Below, piece after piece: positions 26,292 through 35,154 of a stretch of DNA of 49,890 bases (positions within the stretch are counted from its first letter, which is position 1; the number at the start of each line of letters is the position of its first letter). Origin of the DNA: DASXAQ01 sp036406615 (lineage in GTDB: Bacteria > Actinomycetota > UBA4738); assembly GCA_036406615.1 (NCBI GenBank), contig DASXAQ010000043.1, positions 1 through 49,890 on the forward strand. Reading direction: 5' to 3'. Position numbers and translations under genes: made by a program. The notes beneath the pieces are model-generated. The model had not been told where the DNA came from. It saw only the letters and a program-made list of their open reading frames with translations, and did not search any database.

Positions 26292-27890
26292 GTGACTCCC
26301 GCCGGCCCCGGCCCCGTTTCGGATTCCGACGCGCACTCGGGCGCGCGTCTGCGCGCCGCGTTGCGTCGAGGCTCCGTCGTCTCGCCGATGCGCGCGATCG
26401 CCGTCGCGGTGCTCGCCCCGGCCGCCGCCACCGTCGTCGCGCTGACCCTTCCGCATGCCGGCGCACCGACGGCGGAGTCCTGCTACTTCCTGGCTGTCGT
26501 CGTCGCCGCCGCGATCGGCGGCCTGTGGGGTGGCCTGGGCGCGGCCGTGCTGTCGTTCCTCGGCCTGAACTTCTTCTTCGTGCCGCCGAAGCACACGTTC
26601 GAGGTGCGCGGCGTCGAGGGCGTCGTGGCGCTCGCGGTCTTCCTGGCGGCGGCGCTGCTGGTTGGCGGCCTGCTGGCGCGCGCCATCCGCGAACGCGCCC
26701 GCGCCGAGGAGCGCGAGCACCAGGCGCGCACGTTGAACCAGATCTCGACGCTGCTCGGCTCGCCGGGGACGTTGGAGCGAACGCTGGAGCAGGTCGCCGC
26801 CCTGCTGGTCCGGCTGCTCGGGCTGTCGTCATGCCGCATCGCCACCGCGGACGTGGACGTCGGCGTGCGCAGCGATGCGGGCGACCCGCGCGGTGGGGGC
26901 CCCGTGGCGTCGTTCGAGCTGAGCCCGGCCGACACCAACGTCGGGAGGCTTACCGTCGAGCGCCCCCGTGACGAGCCGGGCTTCGGCGCCGGAGAGCGCA
27001 CGTTGCTGCACGCCGTCGCCGCGCAACTGGCGCTGGTCTTCGAGGCCGAGCGTCTGGACCGAACGGTCAAGCAGGCGAGGCTCGAGGCCGAGGCGAATCG
27101 CCTGCGCGCGGCGCTGTTCTCCTCGGTCACCCACGACCTGCGCACGCCGCTCGCGTCCATCAAGGCGGCCGTGACCGGGCTGCAGGATGCCGGCGCGGTG
27201 TTCGAACCCGAGCAGCGAAGCGAGCTGCTGCAGACGATCCTGGAGGAGACCGACCGGCTCAACCGCATGGTGGGCAACCTCCTGGACCTGGCGCGGCTCC
27301 GCGCGAGCGCGCTCGAGCCGCAGCTGCAGCTGACCGACGTCGACGAGGTGCTGGGACAGGTCCTTCACCGGCTTGCCGGCCTGCTGGCGCCGTTCCAGGT
27401 CGTGGTCAAGGTCCGGGAGGACTTGCCCCCCGTGACGGCCGACCCGCTGCAGATGGACCAGGTGCTGACGAACGTCCTGGAGAACGCCGCGCGCTTCTCA
27501 CCCCCCGGCACCGAGATCGTCGTGTCCGCGCGCCGGTCGCAGTCGCGCGTGCGCGTCTCCGTGGCCGACCACGGCCCGGGCATCCCGACCGAGGAGCGCG
27601 AGCGCGTCTTCGAGGAGTTCTACCGGCGCGATGCGGGCTCCGGGCGCGGCGGGACGGGCCTGGGCCTGGCGATCTCCCGCGCCGTCATCACCGCCCACGG
27701 TGGACGCATCTGGGCCGAAGGCGTGCCGGGCGGCGGCACGGCGATCGTGTTCGAGCTTCCGGTCGCGCCCGACGTCCCCGTCGGGCCGGCACCGGGCGCG
27801 GTGGACGGGGGCAACGGCAACGGCCGGGGCAACGGCCGGCGCGAGGGCTCGGTGGACGGGCCGGGCGGACTCGGCGGGAGCGAAGGATGA
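26292..27890 (+). CDS. KdpD-like sensor histidine kinase without KdpD N-terminal domain
   Basis: 532 residues from GTG 26292. A DUF4118 four-helix membrane domain typical of KdpD occupies ~33-140 (LNFFFVPPKHTFEV), followed by a GAF-like region (~150-265), a HisKA dimerisation helix with His281 in SVTHDLRTPL, and an ATPase domain with NVLENAARFS, ADHGPGIP and GGTGLGLAIS. The usual ~400-residue KdpD N-terminus with its Walker motif and universal-stress domain is absent. AAAGAT ends 6 bases before the GTG, compatible with a leaderless mRNA. Overlaps the response regulator by ATGA. Confidence 0.9.
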   Translation: MTPAGPGPVSDSDAHSGARLRAALRRGSVVSPMRAIAVAVLAPAAATVVALTLPHAGAPTAESCYFLAVVVAAAIGGLWGGLGAAVLSFLGLNFFFVPPKHTFEVRGVEGVVALAVFLAAALLVGGLLARAIRERARAEEREHQARTLNQISTLLGSPGTLERTLEQVAALLVRLLGLSSCRIATADVDVGVRSDAGDPRGGGPVASFELSPADTNVGRLTVERPRDEPGFGAGERTLLHAVAAQLALVFEAERLDRTVKQARLEAEANRLRAALFSSVTHDLRTPLASIKAAVTGLQDAGAVFEPEQRSELLQTILEETDRLNRMVGNLLDLARLRASALEPQLQLTDVDEVLGQVLHRLAGLLAPFQVVVKVREDLPPVTADPLQMDQVLTNVLENAARFSPPGTEIVVSARRSQSRVRVSVADHGPGIPTEERERVFEEFYRRDAGSGRGGTGLGLAISRAVITAHGGRIWAEGVPGGGTAIVFELPVAPDVPVGPAPGAVDGGNGNGRGNGRREGSVDGPGGLGGSEG

Positions 27891-28615
27891 CGACCGTGCT
27901 CGTCGTGGACGACGAGCCGCAGATCGTCCGCGCGCTCGGCGCGTCGCTTCGCGCGCAGGGCTACCGGGTGGTGTCGGCCGCCACGGGCGAGGAGGGCATC
28001 GCGGCCGCCGCGGCTGCACCGCCGGACCTGGTCGTGCTGGACCTGGGGCTGCCCGACCTCGACGGCGTCGATGTCTTGAAGCGCCTACGCGCGTGGTCCT
28101 CGGTCCCCGTGGTGGTTCTTTCCGTTCGCGAGGCGCAGGCCGACAAGGTAGCGGCGCTCGACGCCGGCGCGGACGACTACCTCAGCAAGCCATTCGGCAT
28201 CGAGGAACTGCTCGCGCGGATGCGCGCGGCGCTTCGGCGTGCGCCGTCGAGTGGTGGCGGCCAGCCCGTCCAGCGGTTCGGCGACCTGGAGATCGACCGC
28301 GAGCGTCGAACGGTGGCGCTGTCGGGGCGCGCGCTGCACCTGACGCCCACCGAATACGCGTTGCTCGAGGCGATGACGGGCCAGCCCGGGAAGCTGCTGA
28401 CGCACGTGTGGCTCCTGCGAACGGTGTGGGGGCCGGCGTATGGCGACGAGAGCCACTACCTGCGCGTGTACGTCCGCCAGCTTCGCCGCAAGCTCGGGGA
28501 CAGCGCGGCCGCGCCGCGGTTCATCGCGACCGAGCCGGGGATCGGCTACCGGTGGCTGGCGGAGCCGGAACCGGTTGCGGCGCAGGAACGTCCGGAAAGG
28601 GGTGAGGGCGCGTAG
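27887..28615 (+). CDS. KdpE-like OmpR-family response regulator
   Basis: 242 residues. Receiver domain with acidic pair Asp8/Asp9, phospho-acceptor Asp52 (LVVLDLGLPD), switch Thr/Ser in VLSVRE and Lys in YLSKPF; C-terminal OmpR winged helix ending YVRQLRRKLGD...GIGYRWL. The ADKVAALDAGADDYLSKPFGIEELLARMRAALRR stretch is very KdpE-like. It should be phosphorylated by the upstream kinase and control the divergent KimA-like gene; no kdpFABC genes are in the window. Confidence 0.93.
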   Translation: MTTVLVVDDEPQIVRALGASLRAQGYRVVSAATGEEGIAAAAAAPPDLVVLDLGLPDLDGVDVLKRLRAWSSVPVVVLSVREAQADKVAALDAGADDYLSKPFGIEELLARMRAALRRAPSSGGGQPVQRFGDLEIDRERRTVALSGRALHLTPTEYALLEAMTGQPGKLLTHVWLLRTVWGPAYGDESHYLRVYVRQLRRKLGDSAAAPRFIATEPGIGYRWLAEPEPVAAQERPERGEGA

Positions 28616-28634
28616 CCGCTCGACGATGCGTCGG

Positions 28635-29207
28635 TCAGCGAGGGGTGCCGGGTCCCGGCGTGAACCGCGGGCCGTGGCCGGGCACGATGACCGCCGCCCG
28701 CTCGAGCACCCGAGCGCGCTGCACGTGCAGCACGGCCGGGTCGGGCGCGTAGGGGTCCTCGGCCGGACCGTCGGCCATCCACCACAGGTGCGTGAACGCG
28801 ACCACACCTTCGTCGGTATCGACCAGCGTCGTGATGTCCTGCGGCGTGTGGCCCGGCGTCTCGAGCAGCGTCACCGCCGGCGAGACCGCGTACCCCTCCG
28901 CGGCGCGATCGGTCCACCGGTCGCCGCGGTAGATCGCCCAGAAGTCATGGAACCGCGCGCTGGGGAACAGGGCCGCGTTCAGCGTGTGGTCCGGATGGTG
29001 GTGCGAGAACACGACGTCGGTGACCGCGTCGGGCCGAACGCCGATCGCGGCGAGCGAGGCCAGGATCTCGGCGGGGTCGGGCACCATCCCCGGGTCGATG
29101 ACGATCAGGGCGTCCCCGTCGCGGACGAACCCCACGGTGCTCGCGACCCGGGAGTCGTCGCCCTCGTCGCGGGCGTAGCCGTCGTACAGGGTTCGCGCCT
29201 CGGCCAT
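28635..29207 (-). CDS. Small MBL-fold hydrolase (MBLAC1-like)
   Basis: 190 residues, short for the fold. Metal motif His69-x-His71-x-Asp73-His74 (SHHHPDH), then LETPGHTPQDIT and a final VPGHG; FTHLWW replaces the usual G-D of the bridging ligand strand, as in MBLAC1-type proteins. Substrate unknown. No ribosome site; TATGCT (29217-29222) ends 9 bases before ATG 29207. Convergent with the response regulator gene (19-base gap) and divergent from the MFS gene. Confidence 0.82.
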   Translation of the reverse strand: MAEARTLYDGYARDEGDDSRVASTVGFVRDGDALIVIDPGMVPDPAEILASLAAIGVRPDAVTDVVFSHHHPDHTLNAALFPSARFHDFWAIYRGDRWTDRAAEGYAVSPAVTLLETPGHTPQDITTLVDTDEGVVAFTHLWWMADGPAEDPYAPDPAVLHVQRARVLERAAVIVPGHGPRFTPGPGTPR

Positions 29208-29259
29208 CGGCGGCGGAGCATATCAGGGGACCCTGCGAAAGGGGAGGCCCGGAATGGGC

Positions 29260-29265
29260 GATAGT
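29260..29265 (+). promoter_or_regulatory. -10 element GATAGT for leaderless MFS gene
   Basis: GATAGT ends 6 bases before GTG 29272 with no Shine-Dalgarno between, the same geometry as at 3696, 6500 and 39912. Confidence 0.4.
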
Positions 29266-29271
29266 TAGTCC

Positions 29272-30630
29272 GTGGCCTTCAGAGATCGAATGGGCCCGCT
29301 GCAGGAGCGGGAGTTCCGTCTGCTGTTCGCCGGACAGGCCGTCTCGGTGGTTGGCGACGGGGTGGCGCCACTGGCCATCGCCTTTGCCGTCCTGGACCTG
29401 ACCGGGTCGGCCACCGATCTCGGGATCGTCCTGGCGGCCCAGACCCTGCCCTTCCTGCTGTTTCTGCTGGTCGGAGGCGTGTGGGCCGATCGGCTGCCCC
29501 GCCAGCGAGTGATGCTCGCCTCGGACCTGGTCCGTGCCGCTGCCCAGGGGTCGCTGGCGCTGCTGCTGCTGTTCGGCCATCCGCAGTTGTGGGTGATCGT
29601 GGTGCTGGAGGTGGCCTACGGCAGCGCCGAGGCCTTCTTCCGCCCCGCCTCGGTTGGGTTCCTGCCCGAGGTCATCAGCCCCGGGCGGCTTCAGGAGGCC
29701 AACGCCCTGTTCGGCATGTCCACCAGCCTGAGCCGGGTCGCCGGACCGCTGCTCGCCGGCCTGCTGGTCGCGACGCTCGGGGCCGGGTCGGCGGTCGGGT
29801 TCGACGCCCTGACGTTCCTGGTCAGCGCCTCGTTCCTGCTGCGGCTGCGATCGGCGGGACGGCCGCGCGTCATCGAACGCCGGCCGTTCGTCCGGGAGCT
29901 CGCCGAGGGCTGGAGCGAGCTTCGTTCCCACGTCTGGCTGTGGGCGGTCATCCTGGAGTCGGCGGTCTTCCTGTTCGTCTCGATCGCGCCGTTGCAGGTC
30001 CTGGGCCCGACGCTGGCCAACCAGTCGCTCGGCGGACCCAAGGCGTGGGCGCTGATCATGACCGGCCTCGGGCTCGGGACGATCCTCGGAAGCTCCGCGG
30101 CGCTGCGATTCAAGCCGCAGCGGCCGATCTTCGTTGGCATGGTGCTGCATCCGCTCGTCGTGCCGCTGTTCGTGCTCCTCGCGCTGGAGGCGCCCGTGCC
30201 GGTCATCGCGGCGGGCGCGCTGGTGGCGGGGATCGAGCTCGGGTTGTTCGGTGCGCTGTGGGAGACGACGGTGCAGCAGCACATCCCGCCCGCCAAGCTG
30301 TCGCGCGTCAGCTCGTACGACTGGCTCGGGTCGGTGGCGCTGATGCCGCTCGGCCAGGTCCTGGCCGGCCCGGTGTCCAAGGCCATCGGCCTGCAGACCA
30401 CGCTGATGGCGTCGGGGTTGGCCGTGCTGGTGCTGGCCGGCACGGTGCTCGCGATCCCCGACGTGCGCCGCGTCCGCCGCATCGACGGCCCCCCGCAGGC
30501 GGTGCCCGCGGCCGCGGCGGAGTCGCCGCTGGTCGACGCCGTGGCCGAGGAGCCCCCCTCGACCGCGCTGTTCCCTCCGGGGGCCGCTACCCTGACGGGA
30601 CCGGCCGACCCCGGAGGGATCGATGCATAG
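29272..30630 (+). CDS. MFS transporter
   Basis: 452 residues, about 12 membrane helices. The loop between helices 2 and 3, GGVWADRLPRQRVMLASD, is the MFS motif A, and the general sequence fits the MFS_3 (enterobactin exporter EntS-like) group of bacterial exporters. A ~60-residue hydrophilic C-terminal tail is Pro/Ala-rich. GTG 29272 looks leaderless. The end overlaps the decarboxylase gene by 8 bases, so expression of exporter and enzyme is coupled; the exported solute may be the amine product. Confidence 0.9.
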   Translation: MAFRDRMGPLQEREFRLLFAGQAVSVVGDGVAPLAIAFAVLDLTGSATDLGIVLAAQTLPFLLFLLVGGVWADRLPRQRVMLASDLVRAAAQGSLALLLLFGHPQLWVIVVLEVAYGSAEAFFRPASVGFLPEVISPGRLQEANALFGMSTSLSRVAGPLLAGLLVATLGAGSAVGFDALTFLVSASFLLRLRSAGRPRVIERRPFVRELAEGWSELRSHVWLWAVILESAVFLFVSIAPLQVLGPTLANQSLGGPKAWALIMTGLGLGTILGSSAALRFKPQRPIFVGMVLHPLVVPLFVLLALEAPVPVIAAGALVAGIELGLFGALWETTVQQHIPPAKLSRVSSYDWLGSVALMPLGQVLAGPVSKAIGLQTTLMASGLAVLVLAGTVLAIPDVRRVRRIDGPPQAVPAAAAESPLVDAVAEEPPSTALFPPGAATLTGPADPGGIDA

Positions 30631-31981
30631 GTACACCGAAGAGACCGACGCGACCGTTCGCGAGATCGTCGACTACGCCGTTGCGCGGATCAAGATGGAT
30701 CCGCCGCCGTTGGACGGCCCCCTGAGCGACAAGGAACTCGAGTCGCGCGTCGGCGACACGATCACCGCCGCCGGGCTCGGTCCGCACGAGGCGCTGCGGG
30801 TGTTCACCGAAGAGCTCGCCCCGGCGGTGATCTCGGTCGACAATCCCCGGTTTCTCGCGTTCGTGCCCACCGCCCCGACGAAGTCCTCGATCCTGTTCGA
30901 CCTGGCCGTGAGCGCATCGTCGATCTTCGGCGGCACGTGGCTGGAAGCGTCCGGGGCCATCTTCGCCGAGAACCAGGCCCTCGCATGGCTGGCCGGCCTG
31001 GCGGGGCTGCCGGCCGGCGCCGGGGGCGTATTCGTCTCCGGCGGATCGGCCGCGAACCTGTCGGCGCTGGTGGCCGCCCGGCACACGGCCGAGGCGTCCG
31101 GCCGGGAACGCCCCAATCGATGGCGGGTCGCCGCCAGCACCGAGGCGCACTCCTCGGTCCTGTCGGCGCTGCGCGTGATGGACGCGGCCGTGCTGACCGT
31201 TCCGGCCGACGACCACGGCCGGCTGACGGAGCGGGCCGTGCGCGAGGCGCTCGACCGGGCGCCGGACGCGGAGGTCGACGGCCTGTTCGCGATCGTCGCG
31301 ACCGCCGGCACGACCAACCCGGGCACGGTCGACGACCTGGCCGGCGTGGCCGCCGTGTGCCGCGAGCGGGGTCTGTGGCTGCACGTCGACGGCGCGTACG
31401 GCGGCGCGGCCCTGGCGGCTCCGTCCGTCCGCGACCGGTTCGCCGGCATCGAGCACGCCGACTCGTTCGTCATCGACCCGCACAAATGGCTGTTCGCGCC
31501 GTACGACTGCGCCGCCCTGCTGTACGCGCGGCCCATCGAGGCCGCGCGGGCGCACATGCAGGAGGCCGGGTACCTCGACCACATCAACGCGCTCACGGAG
31601 TGGAGTCCCGCGCACTACGCGTTCCATCTGTCGCGGCGAGCACGCGGGCTGCCGTTCTGGTTCTCGCTGGCTTCGCACGGCACCGACGCGTACGTCGAGG
31701 CGATCGAGACGACGCTGCGGCTCACGCGGGAGACCGCGGAGGAGATCCGGAGGAGGCCGCAGCTCGAGCTCATCATGGAGCCGGAGCTCTCCGTGGTGCT
31801 GTTCCGTCGGACGGGGTGGTCCTCGTCGGACTACACGGAGTGGAGCGACCGGCTGCTGCGCGATCAGGTCGCGTTCGTCGCGCCGACGACGTGGGACGGG
31901 GAGCGCGCGCTCCGGCTGTGCTTCGTCAACCCGTTGACGACGATCGAGGACGTGCGCGAGATCCTGGACTCGATCGGGTAG
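30623..31981 (+). CDS. PLP-dependent group II decarboxylase (aromatic amino acid type)
   Basis: 452 residues. Classic AADC order: substrate-side SVDNPRFLAFVPTAPTK, FVSGGSAANLSALVAAR, TEAHSS with the PLP-stacking His, ATAGTTNPGTVDDL, LHVDGAYGG with the pyridine Asp, Schiff-base Lys288 in DPHKWLF, and a C-terminal LRLCFVNPLTT. Substrates of the family are Trp, DOPA, Tyr, His or Glu. GGAGGG lies about 5 bases before ATG 30623, which sits inside the MFS gene. Three PLP decarboxylase-like genes in one window is notable. Confidence 0.9.
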   Translation: MHRYTEETDATVREIVDYAVARIKMDPPPLDGPLSDKELESRVGDTITAAGLGPHEALRVFTEELAPAVISVDNPRFLAFVPTAPTKSSILFDLAVSASSIFGGTWLEASGAIFAENQALAWLAGLAGLPAGAGGVFVSGGSAANLSALVAARHTAEASGRERPNRWRVAASTEAHSSVLSALRVMDAAVLTVPADDHGRLTERAVREALDRAPDAEVDGLFAIVATAGTTNPGTVDDLAGVAAVCRERGLWLHVDGAYGGAALAAPSVRDRFAGIEHADSFVIDPHKWLFAPYDCAALLYARPIEAARAHMQEAGYLDHINALTEWSPAHYAFHLSRRARGLPFWFSLASHGTDAYVEAIETTLRLTRETAEEIRRRPQLELIMEPELSVVLFRRTGWSSSDYTEWSDRLLRDQVAFVAPTTWDGERALRLCFVNPLTTIEDVREILDSIG

Positions 31982-31991
31982 GCGGCGTCCG

Positions 31992-34133
31992 TCAGGACGC
32001 CATCGCCCGGACGGGCGTCTGCTTCGGCAGGTAGACGCGGAACGACGCGCCGCCGCCCGGGCGCTCCTCGACCCAGGCGCGCCCGGAGTGCAGCGCGGCG
32101 AACCGCGCGACCAGCGACAGCCCGATGCCGACGCCGGGCGAGTGCTCGACGCGTGCGTTGCCCTGCCGGAACGGCTCGAAGATCGTCTGGCGAAGCTCGG
32201 GGGCGATGCCGGGCCCGGAGTCCTCGACGATCAGCAGGGCGCCACGTTCCTGTCCCTCGACCCGGACCCAGATGGGCGTGCCCGGCGGCGTGTAGCGGGC
32301 CGCGTTCGTGACCAGGTTCTCGACGATGCGCTCGAACTGCGCGGGGTCGATCTCGGCGACGAGCGACTCGGCACGCACCTCGACCGGGTGCCCGTTCAGG
32401 TCGCACTCGCGCACGACCGTGTTCACCACCTCGGCCAGGTCGGTCGGTTTGCGGTTCGGCGCCAGGATGCCGCGCGACAGGCGATCGAGGTCGAGCAGGT
32501 CGCTCAGCAGGCGGTCGAGCTTGCGTGCGTTCGCGGCCAGGCGCGCGATCAGATCCTTCGTGTCCTCGGGCGACAGCTCGATCTGCTCGTTCTGCAGCGT
32601 GAGCGCGCCGGCCAGGATGTTGGTCAGCGGCGTCCGCAGGTCGTGCGACACGGCCTCCAGGAAGGAGTTCTTCATCGCGTCCAGCTTTCGGAGGTGCTGT
32701 CCGGCCTCGCGCTCGCGGTCCAGCGCCTCGCGCAGCTTGCTCTCCGCGCGCTTCTGCTCGGAGAAGTCGTACATCACGCCCTGGAGGAGCTCCGGGTTGC
32801 CGTGCTCGTCCGCCAGCACCTCGGCGTCGTCGCGGATCCAGACCACGCTGCCGTCCTGGGCGACCAGGCGGTACTCGGCCAGGATGCGCTCGCCGGGGGC
32901 GACCAGGCGGGTCTGCTCGCGGACCGCGCGGTCGCGGTCGACGGGGTGCAGCCGCTCCTGCCACAGGCGCGGAGAGCCTGAGGTCCACTCCTCGGCGGTG
33001 TAGCCGAGGACCGACTCGATCTGCGGGCTGACGTAGAGCCAGTCGCCTTCCTTGCCGAGCTCGGCGATGTACACGATCGCGGGCAGCCCCTCGACGAGAC
33101 TGCGGTACTTCGACTCCGCCTCCTGCAACGCCTTCTCCGCGCGCCGGTACTCGGCGACGTCGACCATCAGGCCCTTCAGGCGGACCAGGACCAGGACGAA
33201 CAGGACGGCCGCGGCCGCCGCCACGATGACGGTGTCGGCCTCGCGGCTGCCGAGCTGTCCCAGGGTCGGCAGCGAATCCGACAGCATCCCGCGCAGCGCC
33301 TGCGCGCCGATGACGGCCGGCGCGACCAGCGAGGCCCCGGCCAGCAGCCACAGCCGTCGCCCGCCCACGGCCTGCTCGGACAGCGGCGCCGGCTGATCCA
33401 GCGCGAACATCGATGGGTGCAGCGCCGCCGCGCCCCAGAACAGGTAGTAGCAGGCCCAGCCCGCGTCCAGGAAACTCCCGCTGCCGTTGTACTGGAACAC
33501 GGTCAGGAGCACGCTGTACGCGATATCGGTGGCCAGCAGCGTGAAGGCGCTGGCCATCAGCAGGTAGAACGCGGGCGCGCGCTTGCCGCCGCCGACCGCC
33601 AGGCGCACCATCGCGCCGAGCAGGAGCAGGTCGCCGAGCGGATATGCGATCGACGTCAGCTTCTGGATCAGCGTCTGGTCCGTGGCGTGGGCGTTCGGCG
33701 CCATGAGGTAGACCCACGACAGCACGCCGACGCCGGTGGTGATGATGATCGTGTCGATCAGGGCGGTGCGGTCGCGGCCGGGCGAGCGAAGCCGGATCAG
33801 CCACAGCACGCCCGCCATCAACATCGGGTACACCAGCACGTAGAACAGGTCGCCCATCGACGGGAACGGCGCGTTGTTCACGCCGTAGAACAGACCGGGG
33901 TTGTAGGTGATGACGTCCCCGGCGAAGAACAGGGCGAGGCCCACGGCCATCAGCGCCCACGGAGCCCAGTGTTTCGGACGGTTGATGAGGATGCCGGCCA
34001 CGACGCCCAGGAAGGCGGATGCCCCGAACACGTTGAAGACGGGCCCCGAGCGAGCCCACCCCGGTCCCACGTAATAGAGGACGAGCAGGACTCCGCCCGC
34101 CGCGACGTAGAGCCACCACACGCGGCGTTTCAT
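31992..34133 (-). CDS. Membrane sensor histidine kinase with PAS domain
   Basis: 713 residues. Eight or nine membrane helices (1-~325) form an N-terminal sensor seen in actinobacterial GGDEF and kinase proteins (FPSMGDLFYVLVYPMLMAG; SIAYPLGDLLLLG). Then a PAS domain with C-terminal PAC (~345-465), a short coiled coil, the HisKA helix with His497 in AVSHDLRTPLTN, and ATPase motifs NLVTNAARY, EDSGPGIA and GVGIGLSL. No response regulator is adjacent, so it is an orphan kinase. GATATC ends 6 bases before the ATG, hinting at a leaderless RNA. Confidence 0.9.
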   Translation of the reverse strand: MKRRVWWLYVAAGGVLLVLYYVGPGWARSGPVFNVFGASAFLGVVAGILINRPKHWAPWALMAVGLALFFAGDVITYNPGLFYGVNNAPFPSMGDLFYVLVYPMLMAGVLWLIRLRSPGRDRTALIDTIIITTGVGVLSWVYLMAPNAHATDQTLIQKLTSIAYPLGDLLLLGAMVRLAVGGGKRAPAFYLLMASAFTLLATDIAYSVLLTVFQYNGSGSFLDAGWACYYLFWGAAALHPSMFALDQPAPLSEQAVGGRRLWLLAGASLVAPAVIGAQALRGMLSDSLPTLGQLGSREADTVIVAAAAAVLFVLVLVRLKGLMVDVAEYRRAEKALQEAESKYRSLVEGLPAIVYIAELGKEGDWLYVSPQIESVLGYTAEEWTSGSPRLWQERLHPVDRDRAVREQTRLVAPGERILAEYRLVAQDGSVVWIRDDAEVLADEHGNPELLQGVMYDFSEQKRAESKLREALDREREAGQHLRKLDAMKNSFLEAVSHDLRTPLTNILAGALTLQNEQIELSPEDTKDLIARLAANARKLDRLLSDLLDLDRLSRGILAPNRKPTDLAEVVNTVVRECDLNGHPVEVRAESLVAEIDPAQFERIVENLVTNAARYTPPGTPIWVRVEGQERGALLIVEDSGPGIAPELRQTIFEPFRQGNARVEHSPGVGIGLSLVARFAALHSGRAWVEERPGGGASFRVYLPKQTPVRAMAS

Positions 34134-34214
34134 GAGGTAGATATCGGGGGTCGAAACCGCGGGCTTAACCTGCGCAAACGCCCGGTCCGCGCCCGTCTGC
34201 GACAGTTGGCGGCA

Positions 34215-35099
34215 ATGGGAATCGGGGGCCTGACCAGGCAGAACGTTCGCCACGCCCTGGCGTTCGTGTGGCAGGGGCGCAACCCGGCCGCGGCCGTGTA
34301 CGACAGCGTCGGGGAGCGGTTCTTCCTGTCGCCGGCGCCCGGGTGGCTCAACCTGGGCCTCTGGGAGGGGCTCGGAGACGAGGCCGAAGCGCCCGAGGCC
34401 GTCCGGCGCCTGGTTCGAACCCTCGCCGAGGACCTGCCCGCCGGCGGCGTCGTGCTGGACGTCGGAAACGGGCTCGGCGCCCAGGACCCCGTCATCGCGG
34501 AGACGGTCCGGCCGGCGCGGCTCATCGCGCTGAACATCACCGAATCGCAGTTGCGGGCAGGTCGCGAGCGCCTGGCGGCTGCGGGCGCGCGGGCGGTCGC
34601 CGGCGACGCGACGCGGATCCCGCTTCGGTCCGGCAGCGTCGACGGCCTCATCTGCGTGGAGGCCGCGTTCCACTTCCGGTCCCGCATCGCGTTCTTCGTC
34701 GAGGCCCGGCGGGTGCTGCGACCCGGCGGCGTGCTGGTCATGTCGGACGTTCCGGCGAAGCGGATGCCGCGCACGCCGGCGGAGCTCGTGGCGGGCGTCG
34801 CTCAGCTGCGCCTGTGGGGGCTTCGGCCCTCGGCGGCGGCCACCGCGGACCGGATCGCCGGCCAGGTTCGCTCCGCGGGGTTCGTCGATGTGCGGACCGA
34901 ATCGTGCGGGGAGCGCGTGATCGACCCGGCCCTCAGGCTCGCGCACCTGCGGCTCGCCGAGCCGCCGACCGGCGTGCCGGCGGTCCAGGTCCTGGCGGCG
35001 CGGTTCTTCCTCGCGCAGGCGGAGCTGCTGCGGCGCCGCGGCCTGATCGACTACCTGCTGCTGCGCGCTCGCGTGCCCGGCGGATCGGACGAGGGTTGA
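34215..35099 (+). CDS. SAM-dependent methyltransferase
   Basis: 294 residues. Class I fold: motif I VVLDVGNGLGAQD (the usual G-C-G is G-N-G), ALNITESQLRAGRERL, GDATRIPLRSGSVDGLICVEAAFHF and LRPGGVLVMSD. Overall close to the sterol/tocopherol/sarcosine methyltransferase group, with a ~100-residue C-terminal helical segment. ATG 34215 was chosen because the protein's conserved part begins here, though the ribosome site is poor. Divergent from the orphan kinase, 81 bases apart, which may share a regulatory region. Confidence 0.8.
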   Translation: MGIGGLTRQNVRHALAFVWQGRNPAAAVYDSVGERFFLSPAPGWLNLGLWEGLGDEAEAPEAVRRLVRTLAEDLPAGGVVLDVGNGLGAQDPVIAETVRPARLIALNITESQLRAGRERLAAAGARAVAGDATRIPLRSGSVDGLICVEAAFHFRSRIAFFVEARRVLRPGGVLVMSDVPAKRMPRTPAELVAGVAQLRLWGLRPSAAATADRIAGQVRSAGFVDVRTESCGERVIDPALRLAHLRLAEPPTGVPAVQVLAARFFLAQAELLRRRGLIDYLLLRARVPGGSDEG

Positions 35100-35154
35100 C
35101 CTCCGGGGCGACCATCGCCGCGCCCGGCGAGGAACGAGCGAGCGTACGTGCCGG

